A stretch of 64,000 nucleotides of DNA. Origin: Limonium bicolor. Its lineage: Eukaryota; Streptophyta; Magnoliopsida; Caryophyllales; Plumbaginaceae. The stretch lies in NCBI GenBank assembly GCA_023374045.1, contig CM041777.1, forward strand, positions 85,988,300 through 86,052,299, read 5' to 3'. Position numbers and translations under genes: made by a program. The notes below the pieces were generated by a model. That model was not told where the DNA came from. It did no database searches and saw nothing but the letters and a program-made list of their open reading frames with translations. This document shows positions 23,700 to 37,693 of this stretch, in pieces. Positions within the stretch are counted from its first letter, which is position 1, and the number at the start of each line of letters is the position of its first letter.

Positions 23700-26600
23700 C
23701 AGTCCCCTGGCAAAAGGTACCTGCACTTTCTTTAAAAGCTTTCGTTAGCTCTTTTGAGACAAAGAGTAGAAGATAATGGTATGTTACAAGTGCTGTAACT
23801 AAACAGTATTTCGAAGTTTATGGCTTCTAATTACCACTTTTCATGTGTGACATGATCAATAATAGTTTAAGGCATCAAATCAGTTTTACCCTTCCAGATG
23901 ACATGTATTGGTGAGGGTATCATACATATCCTTAATGCTGAATGAAGCATTTCTATAATCAAAATAATCAGGATCTTGATTCAAGGTGGTCTTATGAGTT
24001 TAAACATTCATCACGCCTGTTTGTCAGCTGGAAAACATAGGCAATAAATTAGCCTAGATACTGTTTATGCAGCAGCTCAATATTTGTGACATAGGACTCT
24101 TAAACCAAGTAGGTTTTGTAGCTTAATCAATCTGTAACAGGAGTAGGAAACTGCATGTTTCAGCATGAATCAAACACTACTTTGACAGATCTTCTGCAAG
24201 TGGCAAAATAAGAATTGAAAGTAAATGCTAGACCGTTCAAGGTTGAAAAAGTGGTCAACAGAAGCTAAATCAGTTTAGAACATGTTTTATAGTCCCATGT
24301 TAATCAGTGTAAAACAAATGCTAATCTTAACTATGTCACAGGACGTCAAATTGAGCAGCTGCACAAAGAAAACTGTTATTTCAAGAAGTTTTACCGTGCC
24401 TGCTCTGATTATCAGACAAATGTATCAGTATAAAGCTGATCATAACTACGCTATAACTCCTGATTGTGTTGTTTTTACCGCTGCGACAGTTGATTCTAAT
24501 GCAACAAGACAGATGTGAATCTGTACATCGTTAAACTTTTTAGCTCACAGAGATATACATAACTGATAACTATAAACCCAAAGTTAGAGCCATCATAACA
24601 TAACAAAAAATTAGTGAGAATATTTTGTATCTTCTCTTTATTCAGTTTTTAGAGGGTCAAAGACTTAACAGGAATTTGTAAAGTGATTGCAGCAAAGATA
24701 GGCAAAGACAAAGCCTATGTGCCGAATTTGAAATTAATGGGTATTGGCTATTTTACAAGACCATTCAAACACCCAGTTTTTAGTTATCAAAACTGTGTAA
24801 CAGGTATAATATGACAATTTAAAGCAAGCATCTACAACAGTTTATATAAGCTGTAACCATATTATGTTCTTGTTTGACAGCTAGAAGTAATGGCAAATGG
24901 GAGTACCAGTCAGGATTTTTCAAGGCAGCATAGTCTAGCGCAAGGATTGAATATCAAAGTAATAAAGCTTGTAACACTTTCAGTAAAGGAAAAAACTTTT
25001 CCTGAATGATACTATAAGTGCGATATGAAATGATGGTATAAGTGCGATAAAATATTGTTTCAGAATGGAGCAATTAACCACAATGTCAAGCAGCAAAACA
25101 GATGTAGAAATGAACACAATTTTGAAACTATATTTTATTGAAATAGTTTGCTATTTGAGCAGTAATACCAGAAGCCAAATTATACAGGTAGGGAGTGACC
25201 ATTTGTTCATAAGACCATTCTGGTAGAATCCAGCATTATCTAAATAACAGTTGCGTAAATCAGTGCACTCGTGTAGCAAAAAACTTTGAATCACATCGGC
25301 ATAATAAAAAGATTGAATTTGGAATTTAAATATTTGCCAATACAGATCCCTTGGTCAAGTAGCAGATTTAGAAGCAAAATAATATAGTAGGAGTGAGCAT
25401 TTGATTCTAAGATTAAACCGATTAATTTAAGATTACAACTCTTTTTTTTTTTTGAATTCAGAAGCAAAATCAGAGTGTTCATATATCAGTGAGGATTTTC
25501 CAAATGATGAATCGTTTTGTGCATGAACTTCCTTCGCAGATGCTGGAGTTTGGTCTAAGGAGCTGTGAACGTAAAAACTTGACAAAGACCAGTAGTATTT
25601 AAAGCTACTAATCTGTCCATATTATCTTGTATATCCGAAAACTGCTAGAAACTTTGTATTTATCAAAGGAATAGGCAGAAGTAATAAAGAGTTTTGCGGT
25701 GCAGAGAACTATTTCACAAGACTAAATTAAAAATAGTTAATCAAAACTTTATAATAGTTAAAACAGAAGTATAATAACGACCAGTGATAATTTTCAGAAT
25801 AGTAGTTGCTAGACAATCAGTCCAAGAAGTGATTAATTTGAGAAGTTAATTAGCAGCATGCAAACATCAGTATGATTCTTTAAAAGGTTTCAAATTCGAA
25901 CAGTCCAAAGTAAGATAGAGATAGAAACTGAAGTAAATTTTTGGACGATTTTGTATAGCTTCAAAAGTAATATTTTTTGGTCATTGAGCCTCATCATCTA
26001 ATAATCAGAAGATTTTACGGTATGTGCTTGTACACCGCCTATTTTAAATTTTACTTGGAAAATAAACATTGTCCAGGGGGTAGGGAACAGAAGCAACTTA
26101 GTATTTTGAAAAAATTTCGTAACAGATTTCACTAAAGATAGCAAACTTTAGGAATTTACCCAGCTCATATCTATAATTGATCAAACTACCAGAGGAACTT
26201 TCAGAAAATGCTAATCTTTTGCTTGTGAAAATATAAATACATTTGTTGTATCCAGGAAGTAGAGCAATTGCAAACTTCAGAAAAATGACACAGCAGATGG
26301 CATGTAAACCTTTCCAGACGATCAGTCAAGACTTGAATTACATAGCATAAGATTTTTCGATAGGTATATAGACGATTTTGTATAAACTGATATGAGAAAG
26401 TATTGAACTTATCTTGGTAGTTAATTCTTGGCATTTCTTTGTGGCCTTCGGCTGCTACCACAGTCCTCCATCCTTTCTTTGCTCCTTCATTGGTGAAAAT
26501 CTTACATATCTTTTAATATTTGACGTGCTCCGACTTGGTTATGGGGTTGACTTGTTTTTTGGTGTCTGGTTTCCTCCTTAATCAAAGTCGCATCTTCCTT

Positions 26601-27880
26601 TGTTGATTATAGCGGAGTGATGTTGAGATGTTGACTGAGATGCTACTCGGAGCTAGGTTTCAAAATGATGATTCGTTTTATGTAGAATCATCCACCAGCA
26701 AATGCCCGAGTTTTAGAAACTTAGTATTTATCAAAGAACCAATCAGAGGTAATAAAAAGTTCGTAGTACAGAGAACTAGATTGACAGGCCATGGATGATT
26801 ATGTAATATCGAAGCTAATTTTGAGATGAGAATGAAGTATTTTCCTGAAGTTAGTAAACCACGAAAGCAAATTTTACCAAAGCAGTAAAAATTTTAAATA
26901 AGCAAATGTGTTGATCCGCTCTTTTGTTTATTTAGCTTCATCATTTAACAATCAGAAACATTTCTAACCTTGCTAGAAAATAAGCATTATCTAGGGGGTG
27001 GAAAACAGAAGCGGTAGAACTTTAAGCAATATAGGCTTTGCTTACATCTAAAACATAGTTTAAGAAATGCAAATGTGACAACACAATTTTTCAAAGATCG
27101 ATCATGTCCTCTGGTAAACAAAATATTTTTTAGAAGCAAGAAAATTTAGTTCCATGTGAATCCTAGAGTATTTGAGAGAAGCAAGTGTCGCCATGTAAAA
27201 ATAGATATCAGATATTTGATTTAACCATGAATGCATCTTGGTCCCTGATAGTTTTCATTCAAATCAGTTTTTAAAACGCTCTATTAAAATTTCAAGAGCA
27301 GGCTTCTTAATATGCCATGTTGTAGTTTACAAAATAGGCAGGGTTGGTCACCGGGTGACCATAATTTTAAGCATTGCTGGAACTGATATAAAAAACAATT
27401 AAGGTCCTTAACGGCACCATTTCCTTGACTCCAAACAGATTTAAACGCGATTTATCAAAGCCAAACACCACTATAATCAGAAAAATAACATAATCAACTT
27501 CGCGAAAGCAGCATAATCAAGTCCCTAGGGTCATATGCTTTTATTTTTATGTAGAGATTATTCCTTGAAGAAGTGTGGAAACGAAAGACCTGATTATTTT
27601 GAAATATTCAAGTTGCGCACATAGGGATTATTGAAATCAACAACACAATTTTTGAAATCAAAACACAATCGTCAAAGGTCAGAGATATTGCCTCTAACTT
27701 GCAGAAGTTTAAACAAATCATATTGATTTATATGCAGGAGAATTAATTTTATAACTCAAATTCTCACCATGATCCGACATATGCTTTCTTAGGTATAGAC
27801 TTTTAGAACCATTACCTTGCCGCTTACGAAGAAAGGGTTGAGAAAAACAAACTTTGGAAATCTATCGGCTGGCTAGCCTT
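23700..27880. other. Element B interior, AT-rich, no gene; diverged internal duplication
   Basis: No coding content. About 25500-26110 recurs as 26660-27050. The same order of landmarks appears twice: gatgaatcgttttgtgcat / gatgattcgttttatgtag, tatttatcaaag...taataaa, gcagagaact / acagagaact, tcatcatctaataatcagaa / tcatcatttaacaatcagaa, and tagggggtgg-type tracts. The copies are heavily diverged. Confidence 0.5.
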
Positions 27881-27992
27881 TGATTGTGGACAAGTTCCTC
27901 TGCTGGGCTAGTTACTTTCAATCTTGGATTTTGAACTTTGACGATGACGTTCTACTCTTATTTTGTTTTGTTTTTGAATTTTTGACGATGAC

Positions 27993-28150
27993 GATGCCTT
28001 CCGGCGCTATACCTGGCCAAGAGAAAGGACTTCCGGTCGATGCCTTCCGGCGCTATGCCTGACCAAGAGAGGAGACTTCCGGTTGATGCCTTCCGGCACT
28101 ATGCCTGGCCAAGAGAAAGGACTTTCGGTCGATGCCTTCCGGCGGTCCGG
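27993..28150. repeat. 46-bp tandem array, 3.4 copies
   Basis: Units start at 27993, 28039, 28085 and 28131 with gatgccttccggc and contain gcctggccaagagaaaggac. The spacing is exactly 46 bases each time. Confidence 0.88.
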
Positions 28151-28270
28151 TGCGGCTAAGGAGGTTGATGCGGCCAAGGCCAAGGAAGTCCGGCAGCCAA
28201 GGAATTCGATGCGGCCAAGAGAGTCGATGCGGCCAAGGAAGTTGATGCGGCCAAGGGAGTCCGGCTGCCT
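28150..28270. repeat. ~18-bp tandem motif gatgcggccaag
   Basis: Directly after the 46-bp array, gatgcggccaag with variable spacers recurs at least four times (28167-28260), mixed with gtccggc. Adjacent open frames rich in Arg/Leu/Gly come from this repeat. Confidence 0.65.
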
Positions 28271-29314
28271 TCCGGTCATTCTTGAATTTTGTTAGTCGTT
28301 CTCTGCCATCGAACTTATTCCAAAAGGCCGGTTGCTTGGAAGTTACTTCTTGGGCCATTGAAATTGACGGGGCTGCGCCTAGCCACTTGGCTTTGAGCCA
28401 AAGAGAGGTCGTGCTTAAGTTTGAAATCAGAGGGGAGCTATGCCTGGTTGCCGGATCTCAAGACAAAGAGGACCCGCGCCTGGTCAAGAGGGGAGATGCC
28501 CCGTCGAAGCTGTGCCTGGCCAAGAGAAGAGATACTGGTTGGTGCCGCGTTTCTGATGACTTTGAACTTTCACAAACTGTTGCCTCCAGGCCTCCTTGAC
28601 CAAGGAGTCAAGGTTTCAGGCGTCCATATGTAACTCCGCAAGATTGCATCTGCAAGGTCAAGATACGATTATGTTTTGTAACGCCCCTATTAACCATAAA
28701 TACAGCGGAAATAAACTCTAAGGCGATTACAGACCATCGGGTTCCAAACACCCGGCACCAAACTCACCAATTTACAACTTACAATCCACAAAAGCTACGG
28801 TCTGAACTCGAGAAAAACTTAACACAACATAATAGAAATTAAACATATTCTCTCTCCACAAAACCTAGTCCCATCCCAAACGCTCATTCTCTTCGTGGCC
28901 ACCTGTAAATCAATTCGTACCTGCAAGATGAAACCAAGCAGCCCACCCCAAAAGGGGCGGGTCAGTTCCCTGGAATGGAACTGGTACAATTCTCCAAAAC
29001 AAACTTATAAAACATAACTCTTCAAAATAAATAGTAACATGAAAACAAACTCTTAAAAGTAAAACAGAGATAAAGCACTTCAAAACAATCAAGTTTAAAG
29101 AGAAAGGAAAACAAGACAAAGATAAAGAACTTCCAAAACAAGTCATCCACTTAAGTAGTCACACCACATAGTAGTAAGCATCCATTGTTGATGTTAGAAC
29201 CAATTCCCGTTTGGAGTATAAAGACTCAGATAGTCACAAAGGACTAGGAACAATAAGATAGATCCAAGAACCAATAACTCAAGAGTGGAATAATTCAATT
29301 GGGAGAGATGGCCC

Positions 29315-29560
29315 CCACCTCCAGATATCAATGTCCATATGGACGAGGGATATACAGCCCCCTGCTGTCAGATTTAAATGTCCTGGTGGACGAGGGATAT
29401 ACAGCCCCCTGCTGTTAAATATCAATGCCCCTATGGGCGAGGGATATACAGCCCCCTGCTGTTAAATTAAAAATGTCCTGATGGACGAGGGATATACAGC
29501 CCCCTGCTATTCAATATCAATGCCCCTATGGGCGAGGGATATACAGCCCCCTGCTGTTAC
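29315..29560. repeat. 47-48 bp tandem array, 5 copies
   Basis: Each copy holds cgagggatatacagccccct (first copy at 29344, then about every 47-48 bases) separated by atcaatgcccctatggg or aaatgtcctggtgga. It lies inside the solo LTR. Confidence 0.88.
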
Positions 29561-32154
29561 CATTGAAGACGCGCGCACGTCGAAAGAAGGATTTCCAAGA
29601 TTGACCTTTTCCAAAAATCCCGCTAGATCACCAACTACCCAGAGCAATACCAAAACACTCAGTCCTACAGAGTGCAGAAGCGTAAACCCTAAGCAGCCAA
29701 TGTCTAACGGGCAACCAAGTAAGAAAGAAACCAATACCCAAGTGAGTTCCACATCCAAGGCTCAGTTAGTCACACAAGCTGAGTCAGTCACACAACCATT
29801 TCTTATTTTTAGAAGTTCCTCTTAAAGTCAGTTAGCGTTTCCAAAACATTCCACAAGTCAACCAGCAAAAATATCGTAGTACGAGAAATCGTACAAAACA
29901 TTCCATAAAGTCCAAAACACGTCAAGCTGAGTACGAGAAATCGTACCTGGGTAACGCTAGTTGTGTAGCAGTTCTAATCAACTTGCACAAACAATCAACA
30001 GTACTCTGAAGAATATTAAAGGTAGTCTATCATCAATCACTTGTAGCCCACGTTAAACTTAAATAAACTCCTCACTATTATATCTAAATCTCAATTGTCT
30101 TTAAGCCCTCACTTAAATGCTATGAATAACCTTTGACTTGTCTCAGAATGTTGTATAACTCGAGGTTGTAAGACCAAGGAATGCATTTTATTAACACTTG
30201 TTAATTGTTCCACCCTTATCCACTTTACCCATTCCTAACCATAATTCTCACATTAAAGACCTTTATAACTTAAGTGCATTATACGTATTCAATCAATCTT
30301 AGAATTTCAATAACAATTCTTAAGCCCAATACTTTTATCTTACTTTAGGACATACATCGTGTTATGACCAATGATGGGTTTATCTTAGAATACTATACTA
30401 TCATTTCACAATTTATTGACTATGTATCTTTATCAATATTTACTAGATAATCCATTATAACTAAGTTTTCCCCCTTAACTGAATTATGATCTACATCCCG
30501 TATACTGAAATCGTAGTGTTGTGGATGCATTTTAATATAACTTATTTGAGCTACTAAACTCAATTATCTTATCTTTAGTTCAGAATGGCCTTTAATTACA
30601 ACCATCTATTAATCTTGTCATAAGTTGTTAAATTACTTTTCATCTTGAAATAACCATATTATAGTTAACTCAACTTATCGAACTCTCACATTTAGTATCC
30701 ACAAGGTATATTATTTACTTAACCATAACTTTATAATAAGGTGTTTTAAGATAACCCTTTTTATGTATCCTTACTTACATTTTAATTCCCAAGTATTTAA
30801 TTTTTACACACATTCTCTCCATAGAGTATGTATAATCCTTTTGTACTAAATTTTAATAAACTTATGTCTTAAATACATTTTATATTACTTACAAGACCAA
30901 AGGTTTCAAAGGAAAACTTAATAAATTAATTTCCTTTATTGTATTTAGGATAAACATTATATCTCGACATAAGGTAAAATCTATCTAAGAACTAAATTCT
31001 GATTCATAAGTGAAATTGTTAATTATTAATAAGATAATCTGTTCTGAAAATCCCCATACCTTATATTCAAATGACACATTAATATTTCCAGTGTTAAAAG
31101 GTAAATCAATATATCTCTTACGTAACTAGTTTCATCTAATTAAAGGTTTAAAGATTTAAGTATCTAATTTCTATTTATAAACCTTCTTATAAATCTAACT
31201 AATAAACATTACTTAATTATAAACTCACATCCTGAACATTGGTATTAAATGTATTTATATGGTTTACAAATTCTAAGAAACGTAGGATTATTATTTTTAA
31301 TTCCCCAATCATAGTTTAATATAGTTTTATACCATAATCCTTTTAGTGATTTAATCTCAAAATATTAAGTTATTACTCAATACTATAAATATTAAGAAAT
31401 AATTAAATCTAGACTTATTTATCCTCTTCACATTTAGATGTAAAAGTAACTCATTTACTTTATTATTGTTTATATATAATAACATTTAAATGTAAAAGTA
31501 TTTCATTCATTTTATTATCAATTATATAATAAGATCTATTTGTGTAACACTTTATGTAAACTAATTACAAATATTCCTAAATTTCAACTTATTAATTTCT
31601 TAACCCAATTATAGATTTACATTGTGGACATTGACTAAATATATACATGTATTTAATACTGTTTATATAAATCTTAGAAATTCAAGGGTAACAAAAACTC
31701 AATTCATAACCATAACTTAATACCACCTCATATAGTATTCTATTATTAGTATTATGTAGAGGTTTTATTTTAACTCATTAATTCCTTCTATATATTTTCC
31801 ATAAGGTATTTTATTTCTTTTATTTATTTATTTATCGTATATATATATATATATCCTTCCTAGTATATTTCTCACAAGGAATGTTATTTCCTTTATCTAT
31901 TTTATTGTAATTATATATATATATACATATACCTACATATATTAAGATTTATCCATAACACTCTTTAAGAAATTCAATTGTATTTAATTATACCTAATAT
32001 CTTGTAGACATAACCAAAACTGATTTATGGTTTATAAAATAAAGTATTTCCCTTAGTTTTAGTTAAATATATTAACTACCATATTATATAATTAATATAA
32101 TGTAGATTAATTTAGCTCCTTGATTTAACCTAAGTTATATTTTATTTCTTTTTA

Positions 32155-32159
<5 letters not shown>

Positions 32160-32210
<51 letters not shown>
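32160..32210. repeat. (TA)n microsatellite, about 25 units
   Basis: Uninterrupted alternating T and A ending in TATT. Shorter TA runs occur at 31840-31852 and 31914-31925. Confidence 0.95.
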
Positions 32211-32211
<1 letters not shown>

Positions 32212-34434
32212 CTTAGTTTTAATTAAGAATATTAACTCCCATATAATATGGTAAATAAAATGTTGGATAATTAAATTCCTTAATTTATATAAGTTCCTAC
32301 TTAAGTAAGTATATATACATAAGTGTAAATAATTTCACTTCTCTTAAAAGCTAATACAAAAACATCTATAAACTTACTGTTATAAAATGTTAATTTAGTT
32401 CCCCTTATTTTCCCCAGCTTAAAAGTTAATTAACAACCATACTTTAATTTTTGATTACATTAAAAACCCTATATATAGGTTATTCTTATGAAAAACTCAT
32501 AAACACAATTTTTAAAACCTTTTACCGTTGCCCAAAAATTCCCAAACTTAATATAAAGTAACTATAACATTTTAGACATATTATAAAATTTTATTTCACA
32601 AAGATATCCTTTAAATTTATCCAGATAATTCCACAATAACCGAAACTTGCAAAAATTATATCTTACGTTTAAAAACTCAAAAACCATATTAATTGATATC
32701 AAAATAAACTAGACTTTATAAGGAATCTGTGGTTAAAATTTCAAGTCAAAATACATTCGGGAGGTACTTAAATTAATTAAACAAGTTAGGGTTTATTCCT
32801 GGAAACAATATAAAAAACTTATACTTTAAAATCGTATGTTTTAATCGTGGCCGTCCATCTTTATTAACTGAGATCGGACGGCCTGTATTGCGCGAGTTCT
32901 TCAGAGAACTCAAATCGAAACCGAGTACTAATTCACCTATATCTCTCGATCTACAGAACGAAATTCAACGATTCTTGTTTCTGTGGATTCGAAATCGAAT
33001 TCCGGTTCTAATGGTACCGATTTCCCCAATATCATGCAGTGTTCATCGAGTTTCGAATTCAATTCGAAGGTTAGGGTTTATATTAGAACAGAATACGATT
33101 CGGATTATAATTCGCCAAATTCTCCTAATCTAGAGCGTAATTGACACAATTGAAACATGGGTTAGGTCGGAATTGTAAAACCGGTTAGCATAATCGGAGG
33201 AATTTGAAGAAAGCTCACCGGAATTGCTCGAATCGAAGTGATTTCGAGATCGGGTTCTGGAAAAACTCGAACTTCCGACCAGTTCGTGAAGCAAACTTCG
33301 AGGATCTATAAGTTATTGCACAGATCGAGTTAGGCTTTGTTTTTGGGCTCATTAGAAAGATGAAACTTAGATCTACACATGGATAACTAGAACTAATCCT
33401 AACTCGCATTATACAGAAAGAAAATTGACCCGAAAGTTACGAGTTTACCTCTCTGTTTCGGTATGATTTATGTGCTGAAAAAATCCGGAACTTTGAGCGA
33501 CTATAACTTCCAAACGGTTATGATTCAGGCTTGGGCATAAACATAAGAATTGTAGACGGGTTAGAGATCTACACAACGAGCTAAAGAAATCGAAGTTTGG
33601 TTGAGAAACGAAGGATTTATGGCTAGACGAATTTACCTGAATTCGAAGGGAATAGGAAATCTGGGTTACGACTGTGAAAGGTGCCAACTTGAGAACGATT
33701 TTCCCGTTGATGTAGAAGGGTTTAGGGTTTGTATGAGTTACGGTTGTGAAGATGATTCAAAGGAGAAGAGAATAAAGAAAACGGCTTTGAAAAATATTGA
33801 AAGATGAAGAAGATATAGCCGTCACAAGTTAGGTCAAAATCGGTTGTTTGCTGGAAAAAACAAGGAGGTAAAAATCAGCTAAGTGTTGGGACGCACGAGA
33901 GGCTGACACGTGGCACTTTATGAAATTTTGGCTCTAAACTTCAAACTAGCATAACTTTGGCTAGGATGATCCGTTTTTGACGTTCTTTTTATCGATCTTC
34001 ATGGTTTTTCATAACCTATTTTTTGGTATAGGTTTCATGGCCTGGTTTGACCATTCTCAAAAAGTCAACTCTAGCAAGGCTTAATAAGCTTTAAGGTTTC
34101 TAGAATTTTATATTGACTTTTATGTTTCAAAACAATGTTCCAACACTTCCTAAAATCTTTATAATATATTTGGAGTGTTTAGAAATTTCCCCAAGATTTA
34201 TTGACTTATAAATCTTATTATTAAATTCATAATACTATACATAATATATAATAATTAGGAGAAAACCCCTAAATAAATCTCACAACCCCATTAATAATTT
34301 AATATTCATAATTCCATATAATATTTAATATTCCTCATTCCATATAATTTAATACTTAATAAGATTATTAAAGGTTTAATTTAATAAGGAAATCCCCTAA
34401 ATTAATTTAAATTAATTTAGGGTATTTCATGTTT

Positions 34435-35477
34435 TTTCTTTGACAATTGAAAGTTCGGTCTGTTAGTTCGACATGAATGATATTTAAGATAGGACAAATA
34501 ATAATTAAAGCACAAAGGTAAGAAAAATGGATTGTCTGATCAAGCTTGTAGGACTTCTGAATTCGATCCTTCGCCACAACTTCTCTTCGTCGGTTGCTTA
34601 GAACCTATCACCGCCTGAGGTTGATATCGTCCGGGCGTGCCGATCCTCTTCTCCCGCTTTTGAGGCCGCAGAGCGGTCGAAACAAGGACTTGAGCCATCG
34701 ATTCTTTCTCAGTGAAAGAGATGAAAAAGCTCCTTTATTAGGAACGCTCTTGATTCTCTGTTGCTTCTAGCTTCATCGAGGCTTTCTTGTTTTCCCTCCC
34801 TGACTTTGCGATTTTACCTTGCCTTTCTTCTGTTGTATGCTCCTTCGTTGATGTGATACGCATTTGCCCTTCTTATTGTGCGAATTGCTTGCTTTCCTTA
34901 TTCTTTAAATGCCGGTTTCCGACAAAGATTCTTTTAAATTCCGTCACCCGTGAGTTCATGGTATGATCGTCTTGCTTCCTCGAATGTTAGTACTTTGGAA
35001 TTTTTTGGCCTCAATCGATCGATTGGCCTCATCAATTTTGAGAATCTTTCGATAGTTTCTTTTTACTGATTCCTTAACCATCCGGCGAATCTTTGGCTTA
35101 CTTGTGAAATTGACTACGACTCACTTCCCTGCTTCGTAGAGCAGAAACGTTCAACTCGTTTTGACTAGATTTGGAATTCAATCTGTTCGCCGAAGAAATT
35201 CTTGGCCTGGTTGTGCGTTGCCGATCTTGCTTTAACCTGAATTAGAGCTCTTCGATTGCTTCTTTAACTCAAATCTTGAAATTTTGGTATTGGACATCGA
35301 TTTGGTTGTGACACGCGCGATGCAATAATCATCGTAAAGAGTAGATTCTTCATGTCTCTTAACGATTGATTGTATATCCTTTCTTTGCCTTTGCTAATCG
35401 GTGGATCTTTACAAAACAATTGCGCTTCATTAATTATAAACGTGGTGTTGAAATCGCGGTTGCCTTTGGGCTGTTTT
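34435..35477. other. Element B interior next to its PBS, no gene
   Basis: This is where gag would start on the minus strand if element B were autonomous. No long open frame exists on either strand. Contains the phrase cgatcgattggcctcatc and CT-rich pieces only. Confidence 0.45.
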
Positions 35478-35495
35478 TTCCCACATACGGCGCCA
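35478..35495 (-). other. Primer binding site of element B
   Basis: On the minus strand TGGCGCCGTATGTGGGAA starts two bases after the LTR end (TTTTCA). TGG at the start matches a tRNA 3' CCA. The tRNA species is not assigned; an Arg tRNA is known for Ogre elements with a similar site. Confidence 0.6.
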
Positions 35496-36125
35496 AATGA
35501 AAATGTATAACTTGTCCCTCAAATCTCACAAACAAATGGAACACCGAGAGTTAGAGTTATGGTTCGGCCAATAATCCGGCCTACATCCACTTCTTGACAA
35601 TATCTTTATTTCTTTCCTTGGTATTACAACTTTAGAGAGCTTTCTAGTGTTTTCTCTCTCTTCTAATTTGTGTCCCTTTACAAATGAGCCTCTCATCTCT
35701 ATTTATAGACCTTCGAGGGTGAAGTCTATCTCTTAATCCTTGTACATGTGGTATTACTTTATTGGAGCAACCCTCCTATTTTTGGCACTTTTCTCCTTGT
35801 AAAGCCTTCCGGTCCCAAAGTGTGGGACACGGGATCCGGTCATAGAGCACGGGGCCGGAATATGGGACCTAGTCATGGGGTGCAGGGCCGGGATGCGGGA
35901 CCCGGTCATAGAGTGCGGGGCCGGAATATAGGACCCGGTCATGGGGCCTAGGACCTGGATTGATGCTTGGTGCCCAAATTGAGCCCGACAGGGTCCTGAA
36001 GGAGGCTCAGGGTCTGGGCCGGGGTCTAAGGTTTGGACCGCTTTGACCTTTTGTCTTCCTCACATTCTTGCCCTTCTCAATAAGGTAATTAGACCCTAAA
36101 AAGCCTATATGTTTCACACTTATCA

Positions 36126-36140
36126 ACTTCCTCACACTTA
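36126..36140 (-). other. Athila polypurine tract
   Basis: On the minus strand CTTAAGTGTGAGGAAGT directly precedes the 3' LTR start TGATAAGTGTG. Athila elements commonly have AAGTGTGGGG-type tracts here. Confidence 0.65.
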
Positions 36141-37693
36141 AGCTTTTGCTTGTCCTCAAGCAAATAAGGAATAAGAATATCTCTAAAACTGTCACATAAT
36201 CTCAAGATCAAACAGTGCAGAGGGAAATTAAGCAAAGTGACAAATGAAAGAATAATCTTGCTCTTTAGAGGTAGGTTTTCACAACAGTGAAGGAAGAACA
36301 ATTTTTGTAAAGCATAGAGAAACTAGATTGTAGAAAACAAGTTAGCTTAGCTTGGGACTTTCCAAATTTTCATTCCTCTAACCTTTGGATGACAAGAGGT
36401 GTGAGGTAATGCCTTATTCCGCAATACCTTTCAACACCACACACTCATGATCAAGAGCATAAATTTAACTGCAATTATCTCTTTTGTAAGCGAAAGCATT
36501 CGTCTTCAAGGATTATGTATAAAACAAACTAATATTTAAGATCTTGTAGAGTTATTCCGTAACCCAGAATTTTCTCTCTATCCTTGAGATGGTGTTGGGC
36601 CAACTATCCCAGATCCCGAGACCTTAGGTAGTTAGGTGTTAAGGCACCCTTAAGACTTAATAACCGGATAGACGAGGCCTGCTATGTTAGGAAAAAAATT
36701 TTGATCAGCGGAGTACACCTTGCGTTATCCTTTTCATTCCAAACATTCTCTTCATTTCCAAAATCCCAAGCTAAAATAATTTGGTTTCCACAACTAGCTA
36801 ATCTATCTGGTTTCAGTGAAATATAGTATTTTTTTTAATAAAACTATTTATCCAAACCTCATCAATCAAAACGATTTTACGGTTGTCACTTGGTTTAATT
36901 TCAAATGCTCATGTAATTATTTCATCGTATTTATTGGTGTGCACAGGCATTAGAGCAGCAAAGGCAAGTGTGGCATTAAAGAACAACTAGCATGTTTTCA
37001 GGGAAAGGTCTTTCCTTCCCCACACTTAAGAGGAGCAATGTCCTCATTGGTCATAAAAGAAATGCAGGTAAAAGAGCTTCCAAACATGTTGTACTCGTAA
37101 TAGATGCATGTGCAATAATTAAACCGCAACGCAAGAAAGGTGGAACATCAATAAGTTAAAGTAGGAACTGAGACTCCCCTGGTGTCATAGATTGAGGATG
37201 ATGTCCTTCCTCACACTTGAAGTTTTGCAGGGGTCGAGATAGTCCTCATTGAGTCACAAACAATATGCGTTTTGTGTAGAGTAAAAGTTGCTAGTTTTCC
37301 ACTGGCTTGTACGACCACAAAATAAAGTGTATTAACTCGAACGACAGGGAATATTTGAATCGTATGAGTAATATTAGAGAAAGAATACTCCCCAGAATTC
37401 AAGCTTAGCAGACGTTCGAAAGTAGTGTGGTTCCATTTCCTGTACTGATAGCCGTTTGTTTCGCGGTAGAGGTGTCATGTAAATTAATCATTTATGAACG
37501 CTGCACTGCTCAGAGAAACAATAAATTTAGCATTTCATAATTAAAACACTGCCAAATATAACCATTACCACTTCACCTGTCAGTCTCGTGTTTTACCGTT
37601 AGTTGTAACAAACAAAAGTAAAGCAAGTAAGTAAAAAAAAAAAGTACAGAAAAACAAATAAAATAAAAGAAAGCAATAAAGAGGGGATGGCTG
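36141..37693. other. Athila 3' untranslated part, no gene
   Basis: Between the extra ORF and the 3' LTR. Contains two further PPT-like motifs on the minus strand (37014-37030 and 37206-37220), each followed or preceded by tcctcattg. No credible coding sequence. Confidence 0.5.

Larger units (their letters stand above)
28677..34429 (-). mobile_element. Solo LTR, 5.75 kb, Del/Tekay type, TSD TGTTT
   Basis: It starts TGTAACGCCCC and ends GGGTATTTCA, the same terminal style as the LTR at 18481/60454. TGTTT is duplicated exactly at 28672-28676 and 34430-34434. It shares 'agcggaaata' near the start with the LTR at 18481. It contains no gag or pol. A single LTR with a perfect TSD indicates an LTR-LTR recombination product. 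Read on the minus strand, LTR polarity would be TGAAATACCC to GGGGCGTTACA. It contains a tandem array (29315-29560), a TA microsatellite and an AT-rich tract at 30000-32850. Small frames at 32888-33807 are not credible genes. Confidence 0.8.
22135..36079 (-). mobile_element. Non-autonomous LTR element 'B' in the Athila 3' LTR, TSD ATAAG
   Basis: LTRs are 22135-22705 and 35498-36079, both starting TGAAAA and ending CTTCTCA, with about 14 substitutions and 5 small indels between them. ATAAG is duplicated at 22130-22134 and 36080-36084, and the intact Athila LTR at 58440 shows the empty site. The orientation is minus: TATAAATA is on the minus strand in both LTRs (22325-22332 and 35700-35707), and a PBS-like TGGCGCCGTATGTGGGAA lies at 35478-35495. 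The TGGCGCCG...TGTGGGAA pattern recalls Tat/Ogre-type elements. The interior (minus the solo LTR, about 7 kb) has no gag or pol frame. Confidence 0.88.

Noticed and set aside
32888..33807. Three short frames near the end of the solo LTR
   Set aside because: Lie within U5/R-like LTR sequence; no domain or consistent codon use.
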